NCBI GenBank assembly: GCA_020975725.1
Contig: QXJR01000025.1
Coordinates: 62,001-126,000, forward strand
Length of the DNA: 64,000 nt
Reading direction: 5' to 3'
From: Picocystis sp. L7
Lineage: Eukaryota > Chlorophyta > Picocystophyceae > Picocystales > Picocystaceae
The first letter of the stretch is position 1. Every line of letters begins with the position of its first letter. Below, in pieces: positions 11,617 through 21,570 of the stretch. Position numbers and translations under genes: made by a program. A model generated the notes under the pieces. The model was not told where the DNA came from. It saw only the letters and a list, made by a program, of their open reading frames with translations, and did no database searches.

Positions 11617-13114
11617 TCATCCACTGTACCTCTCACGGAGTCCCTCTGGTGGGAGCTGCGACATGAGGTCGGGATTTCTCTCGAGGTATTCTCTCAGAGT
11701 CGTCTTTCTATCGCACAGAAATGTACAGTCGAGGAAGTTCTCTTCGATTTCTTTACCCAGGAACCGGGCAGCAAGAACGCAATGCCTGAGGTATGGACGG
11801 CAGGGGAGGATCGGATCGTCGAGATCTTTCCATATCTTGGTGACTCCATACTGCACGTACCTGTCGTGGAACTCTGATTCATCCCTGCAGCGCTGCGTCT
11901 TGTACTCCTCGTCCGAGAACCGTGCGCACAGGACCGCCCAAGTATGCGTGGATTCTGTCTCTGCACCAGCCGGAGCCTCGGCATGATCATCCTTCCTCCC
12001 GTTCTTGTATCGAGAGCAGTGACCGTTGTCGCACGGTGCTTCTCCGTGGTCCCAGATGGGATTGCCAGCGATTTCCACGGCGGAGCCGCACTTGTTTCGT
12101 TTTGCGTCTGGGTTGTAATGCACTTTTCCACCGGGGATTGGCTTGGCTTGCACGGCCACGAACCGGAGCTCGTGTTCTCGTTCCACGTAGGCGGCCGCAT
12201 CCACGCTGTCGATCTCGAAGAGGAGCACCAGCAACCCAGGCGCTCCTTTCTTCCCGTCTCTGCACTGTTCGCAGTACGTTCCGCCGTTTCGGTTTTCCTT
12301 CTGTCCTTCGCACCTCCATTCCTTCCGGTCGGGGTTGTGGTTATGGATCGTGTCTTGCAGGGGTTGGATTTGTTCCCAGGGTTCGCAGCTGAGGCTGGAG
12401 CACTCGATGGATCCTGGTTGCACCGCACCGCATTGGAAGAACACCGGTGCAGGATGGGAGAAGACCCTCCTCCAACCATCCACCCGTGCCAGTCGGAAGT
12501 TTTTGGCCGAGGGGAAGGTGGACCTTGCGCTCCTGGGCGACAGCAGGGATCCGAATCCCAGCACGCTCATGTCCGCTTGGTCCCATTCTTCCCCTTTGGC
12601 CAGCTGGCACCCGTCCCTCCGCCCCTCCGCCGCCGTTTGGACGTCTCCAAGCCTGTGGTTCGGTTCCTGGTTCCATACTTTCCTCTGTTTCTTCTCCTTG
12701 AGGCCACGGCACACCTCGGGCCACGGCACCACCCCTCGTTTTCCGTGCATCACCTCCTTGGCCTCCACCTCCATCCTCTGCAGCTGTCGCACGCGGGTGG
12801 GATCTTCGCCCAGGTCCACGCCGAGGGCCGCCATCGCCGCGCCTTGCCGCACCACCGCTTGCGCCTGCACCGAAATGGAGCGAAATAAAACAAAAAAAGG
12901 AAGAAAAAAAGGAAACGGGTGGAGATTTCGAGGCGGGGAAAAGGGGGCGGGGCGTCCCTCGGATGGACCGATCCACGTGATCCCGGGTCGGGGCGGGGAG
13001 CAGCACGTGGATCCAAGGTGGGGAAACAAGCACACTTACAACAGGGGAAGGGAAGGGAGGGACCCTGCACCTCCAGGTCCTCTCGGCATGCCTTGCGGGA
13101 ACGGCCATGGACAT
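11617..13114 (-). CDS. Gamma-glutamylcyclotransferase-fold (GGCT/AIG2-like) protein
   Basis: The model joins 11617-12864 and 13040-13114 (440 aa). The segment MSVLGFGSLLSPRSARSTFP with NFRLARVDGWRRVF at about residue 120 matches the glycine-rich start of the GGCT/ChaC/AIG2 fold, and YVEREHELRFVAV could carry the catalytic Glu region. Between and after these are Cys-rich stretches (for example WRCEGQKENRNGGTYCEQC) and a conserved-looking C-terminal block, YVQYGVTKIWKDLDDPILPC. Exon 1 codes a basic leader (MSMAVPARHAERTWRCR) like a transit peptide; the intron has a perfect GTAAGT donor and GTGCAG acceptor in phase 0. Its ATG is only 31 bp after the PEP synthase stop. Alternatively translation starts at 12834 and the intron region holds the promoter. 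Activity on glutathione or another gamma-glutamyl substrate is inference. Confidence 0.65.
12865..13039 (-). other. Intron 1 of the GGCT-like gene (175 bp)
   Basis: GTAAGT donor, pyrimidine-rich 3' part and GTGCAG acceptor, phase 0. It contains two CACGTG-like boxes (near 12976 and 13011), so it may also carry promoter sequence. Confidence 0.65.
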
Positions 13115-13145
13115 GGAGGGGACAAGAGCGCACCTGCGACCGGCA

Positions 13146-15590
13146 CTAGCGGTCCAACGCCGCCTCCTTCTCGATGATGCTCTGCTTGGTGGACACCACC
13201 GCATCCGTGTTCAAAGAGATGGTGTCGATGCCGTGCTCCACCAAGAAAGCCGCAAAGTCCGGGTGGTCGCTGGGCGCTTGACCGCAAATGCCCACCTTGC
13301 GCGGAGGGTCGTGCTCGTGCGCCTTCTTGATAAGCAGGGCACAAGAGTCTTTCACCGCTTTGTTGCACTCGTCAAACAGTGGGTAGATGCGCTCCGCATC
13401 CCGATCGATGCCGAGCGTGAGCTGTGTGAGATCGTTCGAGCCGATGGAAAAACCATCAAAGTGCTGGCAAAACTCCTCCGCCATCCAGATGTTGCTTGGG
13501 ATCTCCGCCATGACGTAGATCTCCAGGCCATCGTCGCGAGTGAGACCTGCTTCGGCCATCGTTTCGATCACTTTCTTGCCTTCCTCCGGAGTCCTGCAGA
13601 AGGGAATCATGACCTTCAGATTCGTGAGACCGAATTCCTCCCTGATCTTCTTCACAGCTTCGATCTCCAACATGAAGCCCTCCTTGTAGTCCTTGTGATA
13701 GTACCTGCTCGCGCCCCTCCATCCAATCATAGGATTCTCTTCCTTGGGCTCGAACAAAGACCCACCAACCAGCTGCGCGTACTCGTTGGTTTTCAAGTCC
13801 GACATGCGGAGGATGACCGGCCTCGGGTAGAAAGCCGCCACCAGCGTCCCCACCCCTTGCGCCAGCATGTCCACGAAAAAGTCCTTTGGCTGGTTGTACG
13901 GACCGTGGCCCTCCATCATCTTCTTGATTTTCGTCTGCACATCCTTCGGCATTTGCGTGAAACGTGTCAATGCCAGGGGGTGAATTCCTATGTGGTCGGC
14001 AAACACAAACTCCATCCTGCAGAGCCCAACACCATCGCATGGCAGAGATGCAGCCGCCAAGGCCTTGTCTGGCCTGGCTATGTTGAGCATGATCTTGGTT
14101 CTGGTCTCCTTCAAAGTACGGACATCGATTTCGACGACGCTGAAATCAACTTTTCCCTTGTAGATCTTGCCACGGTCTCCTTCACAACAGCTCACTGTGA
14201 TATCCAATCCATCGGAAAGGGATTTTCGGGCCCCTTCTGCACCCACGATGGCCGGAATGCCCATTTCTCTGGCAACGATTGCGGCATGACTCGTCCTCCC
14301 GCCGCGTTCTGTTATGATGGCACCCGCATCTTTGAGGATGGGATCCCATGCCGGGTCTGTGATGGACGTGACCAGAATCTCCCCAGGTTGGAACTGGTCG
14401 ATCTGTTTGGGCGATTCGATGACACGCACCGTCCCGTATCCAATATTGTTCCCAACGGCGATCCCTTCTGCCAACACTTCGATTGCAATCTTCTGTTCCT
14501 TCTTGCGGGTGTATTGACGATAGACGTTGATGTCGGATCTTGAGTGGATGGTTTCGGGGCGCGCCTGGACGATGTACAACTTCCCAGTATCACCATCCTT
14601 GGCCCACTCGATGTCCATTGGCTTATTGCCGTAGTGCTCTTCTATCTGCATACCCCAGCGAGCCAGCAACAGGACTTCCTCGTCGCTTACAGAAAGGCAC
14701 TTTCTCTCCTTCTCCGGGACAGACAAATTCACCAGCGTCCGTTTCTCTGCATTGTAAACCATCCTCATTTCCTTGGGACCGCATTGCTTCCGCACCAGGG
14801 GTTTGAAGCCTTGCTTCAGGGTTGGTTTGTGAACGAGGAACTCGTCCGGTCCCACTCGTCCCTGAACAATATTCTCTCCCAAACCGTATATGCCCTGCAC
14901 AAGCACGACATCCTTGTACCCACTCTCTGGGTCCAGGGTGAACATCACACCAGAAGACCCAGTGTCCGCGCGAACCATGATTTGCACACCTACCGACAGG
15001 GCGACAGCCATGTGGTCGAATCCCATATCGTGGCGGTAGGTGATCGCACGCGCCGTAAACAACGATGCGCAGCAATCCACCCATCGTTCGATCAGCTCCT
15101 TCACACCATGGACGTGCAGGAAAGAATCCTGCTGTCCTGCGAAGGATGCATTGGGGAGATCTTCAGCGGTAGCGGACGACCTCACAGCCACGTACGCTCC
15201 TTCGCTGTCTTCCTCCATTCCTGCCAGCTTGGAAAGTTCCTGGTACATGTCCTTGATTTCCTCCACCAAATCCTCCGGTACTTTGGCAGCACGCACCATT
15301 TGTCGCAACTTTTTCCCCCTCTCTTCGAATCCCCGCACGTCTCTGTGCAGCTTGGCTCCCTCCGCACCTTCCAGCAGTTTCCTCATGTCATCCAGCAGGC
15401 CTTCGTTCGCATCGAGGAAGTGCCAGTAGGCATCGGCAGTGGTTGCGAATCCATCCGGCACGCTGACCCCAGCTTTGGCGAGTCCCGCCACCATTTCGCC
15501 CAGGCTGGCATTTTTACCTCCCACTTTGGGCACGTCTTGGATCCTCAATTCGCGGAAGGGGATCACGTACTTGTACTTCTCTCGCACCAT
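13146..15590 (-). CDS. ppsA: Phosphoenolpyruvate synthase (pyruvate, water dikinase), bacterial type
   Basis: PEP synthase converts pyruvate, ATP and water to PEP, AMP and phosphate. The first in-frame ATG is at 15590 (814 aa, no intron), close to the ~790 aa of bacterial PpsA. Domains in order: N-terminal ATP-grasp (GGKNASLGEM at the front, then YVAVRSSATAEDLPNASFAGQQ, DPESGYKDVVLVQGIYGLGE), the phospho-His swivel domain with ERGGRTSHAAIVAREMG (catalytic His near residue 435), and the PEP-binding barrel ending in GICGQAPSDHPDF (Cys near residue 769) and SLNTDAVV. No obvious transit peptide, so a cytosolic enzyme is likely. It would allow PEP formation for gluconeogenesis without phosphate-dependent dikinase. 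Its bacterial-type architecture could reflect old gene transfer, but that needs a tree. Confidence 0.93.
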   Translation of the reverse strand: MVREKYKYVIPFRELRIQDVPKVGGKNASLGEMVAGLAKAGVSVPDGFATTADAYWHFLDANEGLLDDMRKLLEGAEGAKLHRDVRGFEERGKKLRQMVRAAKVPEDLVEEIKDMYQELSKLAGMEEDSEGAYVAVRSSATAEDLPNASFAGQQDSFLHVHGVKELIERWVDCCASLFTARAITYRHDMGFDHMAVALSVGVQIMVRADTGSSGVMFTLDPESGYKDVVLVQGIYGLGENIVQGRVGPDEFLVHKPTLKQGFKPLVRKQCGPKEMRMVYNAEKRTLVNLSVPEKERKCLSVSDEEVLLLARWGMQIEEHYGNKPMDIEWAKDGDTGKLYIVQARPETIHSRSDINVYRQYTRKKEQKIAIEVLAEGIAVGNNIGYGTVRVIESPKQIDQFQPGEILVTSITDPAWDPILKDAGAIITERGGRTSHAAIVAREMGIPAIVGAEGARKSLSDGLDITVSCCEGDRGKIYKGKVDFSVVEIDVRTLKETRTKIMLNIARPDKALAAASLPCDGVGLCRMEFVFADHIGIHPLALTRFTQMPKDVQTKIKKMMEGHGPYNQPKDFFVDMLAQGVGTLVAAFYPRPVILRMSDLKTNEYAQLVGGSLFEPKEENPMIGWRGASRYYHKDYKEGFMLEIEAVKKIREEFGLTNLKVMIPFCRTPEEGKKVIETMAEAGLTRDDGLEIYVMAEIPSNIWMAEEFCQHFDGFSIGSNDLTQLTLGIDRDAERIYPLFDECNKAVKDSCALLIKKAHEHDPPRKVGICGQAPSDHPDFAAFLVEHGIDTISLNTDAVVSTKQSIIEKEAALDR

Positions 15591-17335
15591 CTCGTTTTTT
15601 CTCGCCGGTTGCGTTCGCTTCTCGCGCAAGTCTGAACCTCACCAGGATCGTTCTGACGTCAGCCTTCCTTGCACCATCAGGTTTGCCCCTCCCAGTCCCT
15701 TGTGAGACCCATTCCCACGTTGTATGGGGCGTTCCCAGGATCTCGTCCACCTCAGCACCCCTTTTCCGACACGTGTCTGCCTCCTCGCCCTCCTCCCGGT
15801 CCACGTGGCGGCACCACCCCTCCCATACTTCGCCCCGGGAACCCAACGGGTCTCCAGGACACCGTTGTATCGCGCCCCACACCACGTCTGTTCCGCACCT
15901 CGCTCGGTTGTGTGCCAACTTCACCAGAAAGCCACGTGGAGACGTCGTCGATGATCCCGAGGACCGGGAAGACGTCCCCGATCGGGAAAAAAAGGGCCTC
16001 GAAATCGAAACTCGGGGGAATTCGGGGCAGAGGCGAGGAGAGGAAGGGACGTTCGAAAATGGGGGTCGAAAAGCAACAGGGGCCGAGATTCCGGGGAAGG
16101 CGAGGGATCGGGAAAGGAAAAAGGGACGAAAAAAGGATTTCGAGGCCGATTTCACGGGGCGAAAAACGTGGGGAAACGAGGGGAGGGGTCGACAAAAAAT
16201 GGCTCATGAAAATGGAAGTCGTGGACGTGGGGGGGGGGGGGTGACGTGTCCAGGCAAGACTGCGGTTGGGGCGTCCAACACAACCGAATCGACACACAGA
16301 TGGGAAGGGGCAAGTCCATGGATGCATCCACCTAGACCATCCCTTGGGGTGCTGGAAGCACACCAGGAAGGGATCTCTTGGCCAAGGCGAGGAGAGTGAA
16401 ACCAACGGCGGATCGATCGGTCCGGGAGATAAAGCTGCGAAAACACACACACAACTGGAAACGTCGAGGGGATGAAACGTGTCCAACAAAGGAACCATAC
16501 ACGGATCTGCAGCAAGGCACGGATCCCCCGATTGAGAAAACGACCATTGGGTAAGCAAGGCGTGCAGTTGCCCGGAACACAATGCTTTGGTTGGTTGCGT
16601 CGTCCACCCTTCATACAGAAACAACCTGCAAACCACATTGCACTTGCACGACCCTCCCTTCAGACCAACGCCCTGGCCCAGTGTGTTCCAATCGAAAGAC
16701 CATAAACATTCAGCATTGCATGGAAGCATCCTCATCGAACAGGAATCATCCATGTGTCACAAGGTGTGGTCTGCCCATCCAATAATCTCACCCTTGCCAT
16801 TGCTGCTTAACGGGCAAATTAGTGAAGCATGTATGATTGCACGCCAAGCTCAGCATTAAATTATAAAGTGACCTCCTTCCGATCTGGCGATGCAACGATG
16901 TAAAGTCACGGTTCCAAGTCATGACGTTCAATGCGTGGCGAGTGCATCTGTGATCCATCCACACACCCATCAGCTTGGCGTGGCAGGCCGTTGAACATCT
17001 ACCTTGAAGCCATACCGGCAACATTCTCGCTATGATCGCTGGCTTGCTTTGGAGGGATCTTGCAACAGCGTGTGAGGAAGATGCTGGAGCTTGTGGATCT
17101 GGCACAATCAGAACCCGTCCGCTGCCAATCCTTGCAAGGTGCTTAAGATATTGACATCCCAATGAATCGACAGGATACGGGTGCCACAAATTGGCAGGAA
17201 CCTTGCCAAGTGCATTCAAACTACATTCGAACACTGTTAAGTACGGCAGGTAAGATAAAAACGCTTTGGCGAACGCTGCATATGTCCTACTTGACCGAAT
17301 CCCAAGCACAAGGGAAGAGTGATAGGCACCTGAGC
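15591..17335. other. Spacer between PEP synthase and the DPH1 3' end
   Basis: No gene recognised. It holds the PEP synthase promoter side, several CACGTG-type boxes (about 15772, 15804, 15935), a purine-rich tract from about 15960 to 16200 and a run of 13 G at 16229-16241. Long open frames here lack domains and look like chance. Confidence 0.45.
15654..15661. promoter_or_regulatory. TGACGTCA box upstream of PEP synthase
   Basis: A perfect CRE/C-box palindrome TGACGTCA lies 64 bp upstream of the PEP synthase ATG. Such sites are bound by bZIP factors in plants and animals; function here is inferred. Confidence 0.4.
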
Positions 17336-18302
17336 TCACAGCCTTTGCACGCCTACTTGTCTGTGGGTCCTATCTCGTTGTTGAGTTTGCTTTCGCTCGC
17401 GATGGTAGGACGAAGACCAAGGCCCGCCGTCTTTCGCATAGTAGTCCATTGGGTACGGTTGCACTTCACCTTCCTTCGCAGCAAAGCTCTGCTTTTTGCA
17501 GCTCTCGGTGCAGCAGGAGGACGATTCCCACCATGCGGGAGCGGCTCCAAATGCAACAAACGCCTCGAACGGAGTCAACACCGGCACTTGGAAGCCTTCC
17601 CCCCAGTCTATAGACAGGCGTGGGCATGCTATCTGGATGAAAGCATCCACACCGCCTTCCTTCACGAGTGTCCCAATCATTTCAGGGGCGATCTCGTCGG
17701 CAAGGAACAGCACGTATTCCACACTTCTGGACTCCAGCAAGTTCTGGACTTGCTCCAGCACTTTCGGGTTTCCCTGCCTGCCAAGTGTACCCAGCACTAC
17801 ACCAAACGTCCGCGCCTTCCTGGCCTCTTCCACAGCTCTCCTGCGCTGATTCTTCATCCCTGTGTGATCGTAGTATTCCCTGGTCATCACTTTTGCGTAA
17901 GGGTCGTACCGGTAAGAAGGCAATGTGGGATTGGCAATCATGATGGCCTCCAGGTGAAACCGACCGTCCGCTACGAACACGATGGCATCCAGTTCTTTGT
18001 CGGCAGCCATGCGAGGAGCCGTGCAGCCCAGCACCTCGCCGGGCGAGAGAGGTTTGCTCTGTGGCACCTCCACAGTTCTGCCCATTCTTTGCCACCTCAG
18101 TTTGGCTTCCTGCAAGCTGCTTGCAAATTGGATGGTTCCTGCCACCAAAAGCTTCTTGTCCATGGCAAAATTCTGGTCCACACATCCCACGAGATGGTCC
18201 ACGTTGAATTTGATGTCCACGAACACGTACATGCAGGGCACACGCGTCTCATCCACAGGCACGAGGCAGCTGTGCCCATAGTGAACCAAGAGCTGTGCAC
18301 CC
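17336..18302 (-). CDS. DPH1: Diphthamide synthase subunit DPH1, C-terminal two thirds (split by transposon)
   Basis: DPH1, with DPH2, uses a [4Fe-4S] cluster and S-adenosylmethionine to make the first carbon bond of diphthamide on eEF2. This piece begins at the transposon junction with GAQLLVHYGHSCLVPVDET and carries SPGEVLGCTAPRM (second cluster Cys), FHLEAIMIANPTLPSYRYDP, TLGRQGNPKVLEQ, IQIACPRLSIDWG (third Cys) and QPYPMDYYAKDGGPW. An ATG formed at 18304 by the duplicated target site opens this frame, but a protein made from it would lack the first cluster Cys. The N-terminal part lies at 23081-23466. Taking one target copy, the two pieces (386 and 967 nt) add to 1,353 nt, an intact 450-codon frame. 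So the host gene was whole before the insertion. Confidence 0.93.
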
Positions 18303-18305
18303 ATT
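18303..18305. repeat. Left target-site duplication (ATT)
   Basis: ATT directly precedes AGAGGACTTC and is repeated after the right end at 23081-23083. Three base pairs fits PIF/Harbinger elements. Confidence 0.85.
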
Positions 18306-18350
18306 AGAGGACTTCGGATTTGCCCCGACGAACAACTTCGGAGGGTTTTT
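18306..18350 (+). repeat. Left terminal inverted repeat (45 bp)
   Basis: Starts AGAGGACTTC and ends GGAGGGTTTTT; its exact reverse complement is at 23036-23080. It contains ACTTCGGA twice, a possible doubled transposase-binding core. Confidence 0.95.
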
Positions 18351-18654
18351 TATTTTTGTGTTAAGCATCCGTGAAATAGGGCGGGTCGAGGACTTCGCTT
18401 TCACCGGGCATTTCAACTGCGGGAGGTCAGGTCACCGTCCTCGAAGGTAGTTGTAAGGTATTTGGAGTTTAAAACCAAGAGCAACGTAGGAGGGTGTCGT
18501 TTCAAGATCCCGTAAATGGAACAGGTTCCCGCCATCTTCTACAAGGCCTTTCCCGATAACTCCGTGTCCATTCACCCTAGGAATCGAAAATACACAAGGC
18601 GTGGAGGATCTTGCTGTCAAGGGCGCCAGGAGCAACTTCCGAATCGCGCATGCG

Positions 18655-19521
18655 ATGGTGCAAGAAGAGGACAGGCCTCCTCTCAAAAGGAAAGATGTCA
18701 ACGTAACAACCTCGAAGGCCGCCAAGTCGATGGAAGATCAAAGATCACGCAATACGTGGACGAACGCACGGAAGTACGCGCTCTTGAATCAGATTTGCGT
18801 GGAGTCATGTGACCCATTCAAGGTCGATGCAAATCGTGATCAGAGGAAGAAAGCGTGGGAGGCTTTGGTTGCATCCCTCCGAGAGCACACTGATGGACTT
18901 TTCGCGGAGTTCGAATTGTCTATCGATTCTGTTCAGCGGCGGGTAGCTATGTTGGCCCGAGAGGCGCGGAAGTGGAACGAGGATGCAAGGGCCTCTACTG
19001 GTCGAGGAGGGGGGTATGCCCATACAGAGGTGGAGGAACTTCAACAACGTTTGGTGGAGAAGATCGACGAGCGAGCTGCAGCATCGAAGGCTGTACGTGA
19101 CGAACTTGCTTTGCGACGTGCAACATTGACGGAGCAAGGGCGCAACAACGTGAGTCGTCAAATGGAGACGCACCGCCAAACGGCGAAGCGCGGACGGTCG
19201 TCCATGTCCAAAGGAAACGATGGTGCTTTGTGTGCTGAGGTCGAAGACACTCGTAAGAGCATGGACGACATTTGCGATCTCACGCGTAAAGCTTTGCTCC
19301 ATGCGACGCGTTCCAATGCACGTGCCGAGTGGGCACGCGAGTTCGAGCTTCACAAGAGGTTCCCGAACGACTTTCCAAGCCCAGGACCACGCGACGAATG
19401 GGTAGCAGCTGCTGTGAACACCTTCGAGGAGGAGAATGGGAGCCTTCTCCGCCGTTCATCTTCCAGACCCTCGACCATTTCGTCGGAGATGGAGGAGGTT
19501 GTCGTGAACGAAGCTACTTGA
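18655..19521 (+). CDS. Harbinger Myb/SANT-like accessory protein
   Basis: A 288-aa protein from the first in-frame ATG at 18655; the frame is open further upstream without ATG, so a short spliced 5' exon cannot be excluded. After a basic start (PPLKRKDV), the segment RNTWTNARKYALLNQICVES through KKAWEALVASLREHTDGLF resembles the trihelix/Myb-like domain of the second protein of PIF/Harbinger transposons. A helical, charged region follows (HTEVEELQQRLVEKIDERAA), likely a coiled coil. In known Harbinger systems this protein binds the transposase, helps its nuclear entry and contacts the transposon ends. It points toward the transposase gene from the opposite strand. The assignment rests on domain look and position inside the element. 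Confidence 0.8.
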   Translation: MVQEEDRPPLKRKDVNVTTSKAAKSMEDQRSRNTWTNARKYALLNQICVESCDPFKVDANRDQRKKAWEALVASLREHTDGLFAEFELSIDSVQRRVAMLAREARKWNEDARASTGRGGGYAHTEVEELQQRLVEKIDERAAASKAVRDELALRRATLTEQGRNNVSRQMETHRQTAKRGRSSMSKGNDGALCAEVEDTRKSMDDICDLTRKALLHATRSNARAEWAREFELHKRFPNDFPSPGPRDEWVAAAVNTFEEENGSLLRRSSSRPSTISSEMEEVVVNEAT

Positions 19522-19815
19522 GAACGTAAAGTAGATTTGCAAATTTCTATTCCTACTTCTTTTTCGTCCATTCCACAACTTTGCGTCCTCGGAAGTTCCC
19601 TACTTGCGAGCTATGTCGACCGCGATGTTGTTGCATAAAAGAAATTTTGTTTCTTACCTTTATTACAAAGAGTGCGATGACTCAGTAGGGTGGAAAAGAC
19701 AGAACACAACTCCACCACTTGCAACCTTTCATCATCCACATCCACAGGTTGTCACTCACCAATGCAAAACATTTCGCAATGTAACATTCATACTGTACAC
19801 ACCGTACTCCGCTTC

Positions 19816-21559
19816 CCATCCAGCAGATTTCTGCAACCAGCGAGAAACCATCCAGCAGATTTCTGCAACCATCCAGCAACCATCCAGCAGATTTCTGCAA
19901 CCAGCGAGAAACCATCCAGCAGATTTCTGCAACCTTCCAGCAACCAACCAGCAGATTTCTGCAACCATCCAGCAACCATCCAGCAGATTTCTGCAACCAG
20001 CGAGAAACCATCCAGCAGATTTCTGCAACCTTCTAGCAACCAACCAGCAGATTTCTGCAACCATCCAGCAACCATCCAGCAGATTTCTGCAACCAGCGAG
20101 AAACCATCCAGCAGATTTCTGCAACCAGCGAGAAACCATCCAGCAGATTTCTGCAACCAGCGAGAAACCATCCAGCAGATTTCTGCAACTATCCAGCAAC
20201 CATCCAGCAGATTTCTGCAACCAGCGAGAAACCATCCAGCAGATTTCTGCAACCAGCGAGAAACCATCCAGCAGATTTCTGCAACCAGCGAGAAACCATC
20301 CAGCAGATTTCTGCAACCAGCGAGAAACCATCCAGCAGATTTCTGCAACCTTCCAGCAACCAACCAGCAGATTTCTGCAACCATCCAGCAACCATCCAGC
20401 AGATTTCTGCAACCAGCGAGAAACCATCCAGCAGATTTCTGCAACCTTCCAGCAACCAACCAGCAGATTTCTGCAACTATCCAGCAACCATCCAGCAGAT
20501 TTCTGCAACCAGCGAGAAACCATCCAGCAGATTTCTGCAACCAGCGAGAAACCATCCAGCAGATTTCTGCAACCAGCGAGAAACCATCCAGCAGATTTCT
20601 GCAACCTTCCAGCAACCAACCAGCAGATTTCTGCAACCATCCAGCAACCATCCAGCAGATTTCTGCAACCAGCGAGAAACCATCCAGCAGATTTCTGCAA
20701 CCTTCTAGCAACCAACCAGCAGATTTCTGCAACCATCCAGCAACCATCCAGCAGATTTCTGCAACCAGCGAGAAACCATCCAGCAGATTTCTGCAACCAG
20801 CGAGAAACCATCCAGCAGATTTCTGCAACCAGCGAGAAACCATCCAGCAGATTTCTGCAACTATCCAGCAACCATCCAGCAGATTTCTGCAACCAGCGAG
20901 AAACCATCCAGCAGATTTCTGCAACCAGCGAGAAACCATCCAGCAGATTTCTGCAACCAGCGAGAAACCATCCAGCAGATTTCTGCAACCAGCGAGAAAC
21001 CATCCAGCAGATTTCTGCAACCTTCCAGCAACCAACCAGCAGATTTCTGCAACCATCCAGCAACCATCCAGCAGATTTCTGCAACCAGCGAGAAACCATC
21101 CAGCAGATTTCTGCAACCTTCCAGCAACCAACCAGCAGATTTCTGCAACCATCCAGCAACCATCCAGCAGATTTCTGCAACCAGCGAGAAACCATCCAGC
21201 AGATTTCTGCAACTATCCAGCAACCATCCAGCAGATTTCTGCAACCAGCGAGAAACCATCCAGCAGATTTCTGCAACCAGCGAGAAACCATCCAGCAGAT
21301 TTCTGCAACCAGCGAGAAACCATCCAGCAGATTTCTGCAACCAGCGAGAAACCATCCAGCAGATTTCTGCAACCAGCGAGAAACCATCCAGCAGATTTCT
21401 GCAACCTTCCAGCAACCAACCAGCAGATTTCTGCAACCATCCAGCAACCATCCAGCAGATTTCTGCAACCAGCGAGAAACCATCCAGCAGATTTCTGCAA
21501 CCTTCCAGCAACCATCCAGCAGACTTTTGCAACCGTCCAGATAATTTTTGCAAGGAGCG
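19816..21559. repeat. 32-bp minisatellite array with 672-bp higher-order repeat
   Basis: About 54 tandem 32-bp units built on CCATCCAGCAGATTTCTGCA plus a variable part, either ACCAGCGAGAA or ACCATCCAGCA / ACCTTCCAGCA. Each unit contains GCAGA-TT-TCTGC, a small inverted repeat. Unit variants recur with period 672 bp (21 units): for example TTCTAGCAAC at 20031 and 20703, AACTATCC at 20187 and 20859, and AACCTTCC at 20347/21019 and 20443/21115. Two near-identical higher-order copies span roughly 19885-20556 and 20557-21228. The last two units are degenerate. The array lies between the 3' ends of the two transposon genes. The unit carries no stop codon in most frames, so long open frames here are not evidence of a protein. 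Confidence 0.97.
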
Positions 21560-21570
21560 AGAGATGACTC

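Noticed and set aside
15752-16753. 333-codon minus-strand open frame
   Set aside because: Low-complexity, no domain, crosses a purine tract and a G13 run; looks like chance in stop-poor GC-rich DNA.
19604-21544. Very long open frames with repeats such as FLQPARNHPADFCN on both strands
   Set aside because: They are read-through of a stop-free 32-bp tandem repeat in every phase. No conserved start, and both strands are equally open.
19816-21559. Possible CRISPR array
   Set aside because: The units are contiguous with no unique spacers, there are no cas genes and the genome is eukaryotic. It is a minisatellite.
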